Below, one piece after another: positions 58,621 through 64,000 of a DNA stretch of 64,000 bases; position 1 is the first letter of the stretch; each line of letters begins with the position of its first letter. The stretch lies in NCBI GenBank assembly GCA_022749755.1, contig CM040442.1, positions 13,552,457 to 13,616,456 on the forward strand, read 5' to 3'. Under the pieces are notes generated by a model. The model was not told the origin of the DNA, did not search any database, and saw only the letters and a program-made list of their open reading frames with translations. The DNA is from Azadirachta indica (lineage: Eukaryota; Streptophyta; Magnoliopsida; Sapindales; Meliaceae). The translations under genes and the position numbers were made by a program.

Positions 58621-60407
58621 GTAAGTAAAAGTAAAAGCATATATTTCATTGTTTATAGCTGAAAACTTACATTGATACTTAAAAATATTCATTTTGCTAT
58701 TTTTTGTTGGGTTGTGTTAGGTTTACTGTTGAGATAAATCAAAAGCTAGTTGATATAGCTCCAAATAAGAACAATAGAAAAAAGGAAAAAACAGAAGAAA
58801 TAGGGGAAACAACATAACTTTATTCAATAATTTCGAAGTTTGTCTCTAAAATTGAAACTAAGACCCTATTTATAGTGGTGAAAACCCTAAGTAAAAAAGA
58901 ATAGAAATTTACTTCCAGCTAGAAAATAAAAATTCTACTGATGTAGCACCAAATAAGTAGAAAAGAAAAGGGAGAGAATTAGAGACAAAGGGAATGAATT
59001 TAGAGAGAATTTAGGCTAAGAATACTAATTTAATTATCAATGTCAATATGCTGGAAACAGTCAGGTCTTGCTCTCATTTATAGGCTATTATTCTAATGAA
59101 ATAAGAAAATCTAATCCTACTTGTGGTAAACAATAGACTAATAACCATTTATGTTGGGGACACCAAATTCCACAAGACAATACTAGAATTCCTAAATGAA
59201 CAAAGAAAAGGAAAATAGCTTCCTAAAATAAGGACAAAATTAGTTCTTTCTTAAACACCTAACATATATCTATAGCTCCTTGGGATGTTTTTATACATCA
59301 AGTACTCCAACATGAACAAGAAAAGTCAAATTAACCAAAACAGATATGCCAAACAGGACTCTAATGACAAACTTAAGCCTAATCTAAACGAAATAAGGGA
59401 ACCAAAAAAAAAAGACAACAGCCTAGAACTAGTCTCACTTATTAATTTGGACATTTATGTCTAGCATTGTTCCAGATATACCCAAAATTAGTTTCCCATG
59501 ATCAGTGGATTATATTGTCTTAACCTAAACTATTTTATGTTTTTGTCTTCTGATTTATTGTTGAAATGTTAATGGTTCATGTTGCTCAAAATTGGAAGGC
59601 TAACTTATTTTGTTTTGTGCTATATTATTTTTAGAATCAGTACATAGAATGTAACTATAAGTATAGGCTAAGTGGGTCCCTAATTGTCTCTGCTATAAAT
59701 TAAGACTCTTACAATGAGCAATTCATTTGAAGTCATTTGCATATGCCTCATTTTGACGCAACTCTGTCCAACTGCACATCTCTTTTCCTTTACAATTTTT
59801 GTTTTAATTTTTCTACTGCCCTGGTAAAGAAGTATGTTTTCCTTATGCTTTCTAGAGATGACCATTGGGGAAAAGTATTTGAACTTACAAATAGAACACT
59901 TATTGAATTAGTTATAAAAATTTAAAAGCAACATGGCAATTCCACTTAGTAGGTAAATTGGTTAGTCTTAAAAACTCTTATAGTCAAAGGGAGACATACT
60001 CATCATATTCCAACAAGATATATGCTGCTAGTCTCAGTATTGGATTTTACATGTTTAGTTGGTTGTAATCATGTCTCTTTCAGATTGTATTGTTAACTGA
60101 ACCCCTTTGGGGTTAGGTTGTAATCGTGGCAAATAGAAATCATCCTTCTAGTCTCTATTTTTGTAAATCTGAGTGAAAGTTGAAGTCATTACTTTGTTCT
60201 TAATGTTGATTTGTTCATTGATGTGTAAACTTCTCTTCCTCTAAGCTTAAGAAGCAACATAATAGTAGGATGTAATATTGACTAAAAGCTTATTTTGATC
60301 AGATTTTTGGGAATTTGCTGATCATTTTAAGTGATTTAGAAGTGGTTAGGTATTTGAATTTTTATTTACTTTATGCTAACTTCCATTTTCCAACTTTTAT
60401 ATCCCAG
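58621..60407 (+). other. Intron of the Pumilio pseudogene with retroelement insertion
   Basis: A 1.79-kb GT-AG intron. Its first half holds the LTR-like pair listed separately at 58751-59300. The rest is AT-rich; open frames at 59680-59925 on both strands are not supported as genes. Confidence 0.6.
58751..59300 (-). repeat. Two adjacent LTR-like units on the minus strand (TRIM-like candidate)
   Basis: Two related ends lie in direct orientation: TGATATAGCTCCAAATAAG at 58751-58769 and TGATGTAGCACCAAATAAG at 58939-58957. On the minus strand each is the 3' end of a unit that carries a TATA-type box (complement of CTATTTATAG at 58866-58875, and of CATTTATAGG at 59075-59084) and, in the first, a TTGAATAAAG signal near 58820. 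The first unit is about 188 bp. There is no coding sequence. The layout suggests tandem short LTRs of a small non-autonomous element, but a PBS was not found. Confidence 0.45.
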
Positions 60408-60579
60408 GTTATGATGAAAGACCAATATGCAAACTATGTGGTTTAGAAGATTCTTGAAAGATGTGATGATAAACAACGTGAAGCGTTGAACAATTGTATC
60501 AAAGTTCATTGTAATGCATTAAAGAAATACACCTATGGGAAACACATAGTTGCTCGATTTGAGCAGCTGTATGGTGAAG

Positions 60580-61296
60580 GTGCGTAAATTTTCTTTTTGA
60601 ATGCACGAAAGTGTTATGAGCTTGTATTTTATGATGTTTTGATCTATTTGTACGATATGGAATATTTATTTTTTATATTCCATGTAGAAACAAACTTATA
60701 TAACTAAAATACCTTAATCTTTTAGCGAAAATGTCTATATGGGCTAAGAATACATTCAGATAATATTCTGTCAGAAACTTTAAAGGTGTTTTCTAAGCAA
60801 TTAATACAATTCTCCATCAAAATTAATCAATTGCACAAATTATGATCATCAATGCATTTTCATTTTTGTGGAATCATCACTGACACCTTCAAATGTATTC
60901 TCTTATAACCAAATCGATGTAGCATCCATTATAGCCATTTACAAATGTTCATCATCTAATCAATAAGTTGCTCAATATGAAGCATTTCCTTCATAGTACT
61001 GCGAACATCACCATTTTTGTGATATATAGTATCACTGCACATGCATATGTTCTTTCTTTCCCCATTCTCAGCTCAACATAGCCCTTTATGAAAACAATTT
61101 GTGTTCTCAAATTAATAAATTGGTGCTTTTGTAAAGTTTTTTATTTCGTATAATTGTCATCTCCAATAATTACCTTTTACGAGATACCTGATATCATCAT
61201 ATCACCATATCACATGCATTGTTTTACTACTATATCAAACATAACATTGACTAATGGCATTCTGTTCTTTGTTCCACATTAGCGTAGATTTACATA
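60580..61296. other. Sequence after the last Pumilio exon seen
   Basis: A GTGCGTAA donor follows exon B, so a last small exon is expected, but I could not find it. The rest is AT-rich and rich in CATATCA and ATCATC words near 61190-61210. Confidence 0.4.
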
Positions 61297-61725
61297 GTTC
61301 TAATTTTATTGTGATTATTATCTTTTATCATCTATAGCATGTTGAAAATTTTTGGTAACCTAATATACTTAATCTAATGTATCCTTTTGTGTTTATATAC
61401 TTGGAAATAATGTTTCTTGGGACAAGTTATTGTGTTGTTGTTGTTGCTTGTACTTATGCAATATACAAGACTATTGAGAATTTTTATTTTGTAAAGCAAG
61501 TGCTATTGCTATTACTATAAAGTCATATAGTTCTAATCTTTTGGTTAATTTTTTATCATTTGTTTTATGGTAACATTTTAGAGACTACTATGCGTAAGCT
61601 AGAATATTCCTTTTCTTGTATTTACACATGGTGAAATAATGATTTCTTGGGACATTGTTGGTTGCATTTATGCAATATACAAGACTCTTAAAAATGATTA
61701 TTTTGTGTTGCAAGTGCTGTTGTGA
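61297..61725. repeat. Degenerate tandem duplication, unit about 210-220 bp
   Basis: Two units share, in order, AGTTCTAAT, TTTATCAT, the block with TTTCTTGGGACA (near 61413 and 61643), and TATGCAATATACAAGACT (61455-61472 and 61669-61686), then CAAGTGCT. The units are diverged and AT-rich without coding capacity. Confidence 0.75.
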
Positions 61726-64000
61726 ATGCGAAAACAAAAAGAAGTTAAAGTATAACTTGTTTGATCTATTTGCGGACGTAAACGATTTTTTTTCAAGATT
61801 TCAACACGCATGCTGGGTTGATTCTAGTAATTGAATAGAAAGTAATATGCATTGATGTTGATTTTTCGAAATATAGAAAGTCAAGTCTCAGAAACATAAA
61901 ATACTTAGAATTGGATACAACAATTGATTAGAATTTGCTGAAGACACTAGCTTTGTGTGGAATCCTAAGTTATATGTTATAATGGAAGGAAGTCTTGGGG
62001 GAGCTGAAAAGCATTCATTCTTTGCAAGAAAGAATATGCTACTCTGATGGTCTTATTCTGATAGATTTGCAAAATTGATAGTTATAATAATAGTGAAGTG
62101 ATAGTAAGTATACATATTATATGTAATATATGTATTTATGTTTATAAATGATCTCTAAATTGTGTTTATATAATACCTATGTATAGAAATAATTTATGAT
62201 GAGGTATTGATCTATATTTAGTAAATGGTGTTGCTTTGACTTGCTTTCCTACACTTATGTATGCTTGGATTATTGTTTCTTTCTATAGTTTTTATGCAAA
62301 ATTGGGCTCTAGAGTATTTTAGGCCCTATTTGTTATTTTTCTTCTAAGTTTCATTTCGTTTTCATTTTTCGCAAAACTGGTAGAATTATTGTTGGATTGC
62401 TGTTTTTATGAAAAGAATTTACGAAATAGAAAAAATGCTTTATGGTTTTTAGTTGCACACTAAAGGTAAGTTTTCACCATGAAATAAAATGATAAGTTGT
62501 AATTATATATGACAAATAAATTTAGAATTTCTTATTATTCTAATCTAATTAATAAAAGAAATATCATTACATATATTATAGTTGAGTAAAAGTAGTATCA
62601 ATTTAACATAATATTGAGGATAATGCGTTATAATGTTTTTATTTTTTTTATTTGGTATAATTGAAAATATTAAAATTAAGAAATTTTTAAGATAATAAAA
62701 TAATTAGTATTTAGTAATGTGGATAGGCTTATAGTCTTTTAATAATTATTCGTAAATAATTAGAGTTAGTTACTTTCAAGAGGTGAAATTAAATTTAACA
62801 CATGTAATTGATTTATAATTAATGTAATGATATAATTAATGTAAATATAAGATGTAATTGTAATTGTTGAAAGTAACGGTTAATATATGATGAAAGAAGA
62901 TGTGTCAAGTTAATGATCATTAATCTTCCCATTTAATAATATACAAAATTTAGATTAATTAAATTAATATATTTAAATTATTGATTAGCATATGATATCA
63001 GTAAAAATTTTTGCATTTGTGTTGAGTTGAGGTTTATAACTCAACATGTTAATTTTTTATGATATATACTCTCATTATATCCATAGGACATCAATACTTA
63101 AAAGTATTGGTGGAGAGTCATTATATTTTATTTTATTGTTGTTTGTGACATCATCAAATTAACTACATAAAAGACAATAGATCAAGAGTCGTATAATTAA
63201 TTTAATGACTCTTATTAACACATCAAATTCTTGGTAGATATATAAAGGAGAGATAAAACTAATTAAAAAGATTTTTTTAAGAAGTAAAAATTAATAAGAG
63301 TTTGAGTAATAATAAAACAAATATTTGAACAATATATTAAAATACATAATATATTAAAACAAAAAATATATTAAATTAATTTGCTTAATTTGTTTAATAA
63401 TTGTATCAAATTAGTAAATTCAATTTTTAACATAATTAAAGTAGGTTGTATCAACCTAAAATATTATTATGTTTTTCTTGGATACACATGACCTTGACCT
63501 ACGAATATGAATTTTTATAATTAAAAGAATAAAGTAAACAAAGATATGCTTATTATTCCTCATTCAAATTAATATTAAAGACATCAACGGGTCATATCCT
63601 TGCTTCCATTAAGGGTACAAGAATCTACTTTACTTTTTCTCTTTTATTATTTGTATCACTCTCTTGCATACTTTGCTTGCTAAACATGCAATGAATTTGT
63701 TAAAGTAGTAACAAATCTATTTATTGTATATAGTTGGCTCAAATGATACACCATTTAACGAATCAACATATGGAAATAGCTTGGAGAGAGAGAAAGAGAT
63801 ATGCCTAAACTAACATTAAAGCCAAGGGTTACTTTGCCAATTAGATGAAACATTTCTTGTATACTGTTTCCCCCATTATAGATAAAGATTTCAAAGGCTG
63901 TCAACATTATCACAACATAAACACATTTAGTAACTCAGTTTTTATCAATTTTTGTCATTCAATTACCATACAATATGTCCAATGCAATTGTTTCTAGTGT
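61726..64000. other. AT-rich intergenic DNA to the window end
   Basis: I see no gene, RNA gene or defined repeat. The sequence is dominated by A/T runs and short ATTAAT words. Confidence 0.5.

Larger units (their letters stand above)
58426..60579 (+). pseudogene. Pumilio-family (PUF) RNA-binding protein, two C-terminal exons, three stops
   Basis: Exon A (58426-58620, 65 codons) reads HVLERGKPNERSQIISML and, after a stop, [20 protein letters not shown]. It ends SDNLL before a GTAAGT donor. Exon B (60408-60579) follows ATCCCAG in matching phase with VMMKDQYANYVV, stop, [14 protein letters not shown] and [19 protein letters not shown]. These are the last repeats of the PUF domain of plant APUM1-6-like proteins, which bind 3' UTRs and repress translation. 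Stops replace glutamine at three places (two in exon A, one in exon B), each TAG for CAG. The acceptor of exon A is damaged (CTTGCAA in place of CAG). Kept introns show a genomic copy, not a retrocopy. Confidence 0.85.

Noticed and set aside
1..64000. CRISPR arrays, rRNA, tRNA genes, prokaryotic defence systems or plasmid functions
   Set aside because: The window is plant nuclear DNA. No regularly spaced palindromic repeats, and no tRNA-like A/B box with a foldable cloverleaf, was recognised by eye; a tRNAscan run would be decisive for weak cases.

Overview
The window is nuclear DNA from a flowering plant, almost certainly a eudicot. It is very AT-rich, its genes have introns, and it holds TIR-type and CC-type NLR remnants, plant pectin methylesterase genes, and plant-type Copia, Gypsy and LINE retroelements. 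The NLR sequences look like those of woody dicots; a Citrus-like (Sapindales) source is my guess and is not proven by the sequence. I saw no rRNA, tRNA, CRISPR array, bacterial operon or obvious new system. Most of the window is decayed transposon sequence around a few host genes.

Layout. 0-4 kb: a TIR-NB-LRR resistance gene on the minus strand that runs off the left edge, with one frameshift in its LRR exon. 4-10 kb: AT-rich intergenic DNA with a TC microsatellite and degenerate repeats. 10.3-15.7 kb: a Copia element with a long 5' LTR, gag, protease and part of integrase, cut off at 15.74 kb. 15.7-20 kb: repeats, including one CACTA-type transposon end and an 88-bp inverted repeat that differs at one position. 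20-23.6 kb: a minus-strand Copia remnant beside a gag-like relic. 25.4-27 kb: three hairpin-bearing tandem units and a MITE with long terminal inverted repeats.

27-40 kb is a pectin-methylesterase neighbourhood: a PME-inhibitor gene with a frameshift (27.07 kb), a more decayed paralogue (35.6 kb), an open two-exon pectinesterase on the minus strand (36.5-37.75 kb), and a PME fragment (39.7 kb). A degenerate LINE (28.4-33.7 kb) and two Gypsy LTRs sit between the two inhibitor copies. PMEI proteins inhibit PME in the cell wall, so partner families lie together here, but only the PME still has an uninterrupted frame, and it carries proline where the family has a catalytic glutamine.

41-43 kb: a Gypsy-type non-coding and LTR remnant. 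43.9-48.6 kb: the ruins of CC-NB-LRR genes (LRR end, a CC-domain fragment, and a duplicated 360-bp tail). 50.4-51.5 kb: an inverted, truncated copy of the long LTR seen at 10.3 kb. 52.4-57.6 kb: a nearly full-length but broken Copia element with both LTRs. 58.4-60.6 kb: two exons of a Pumilio-family RNA-binding protein with three stops, all at glutamine positions. From 60.6 kb to the end is AT-rich intergenic DNA with one degenerate tandem duplication.
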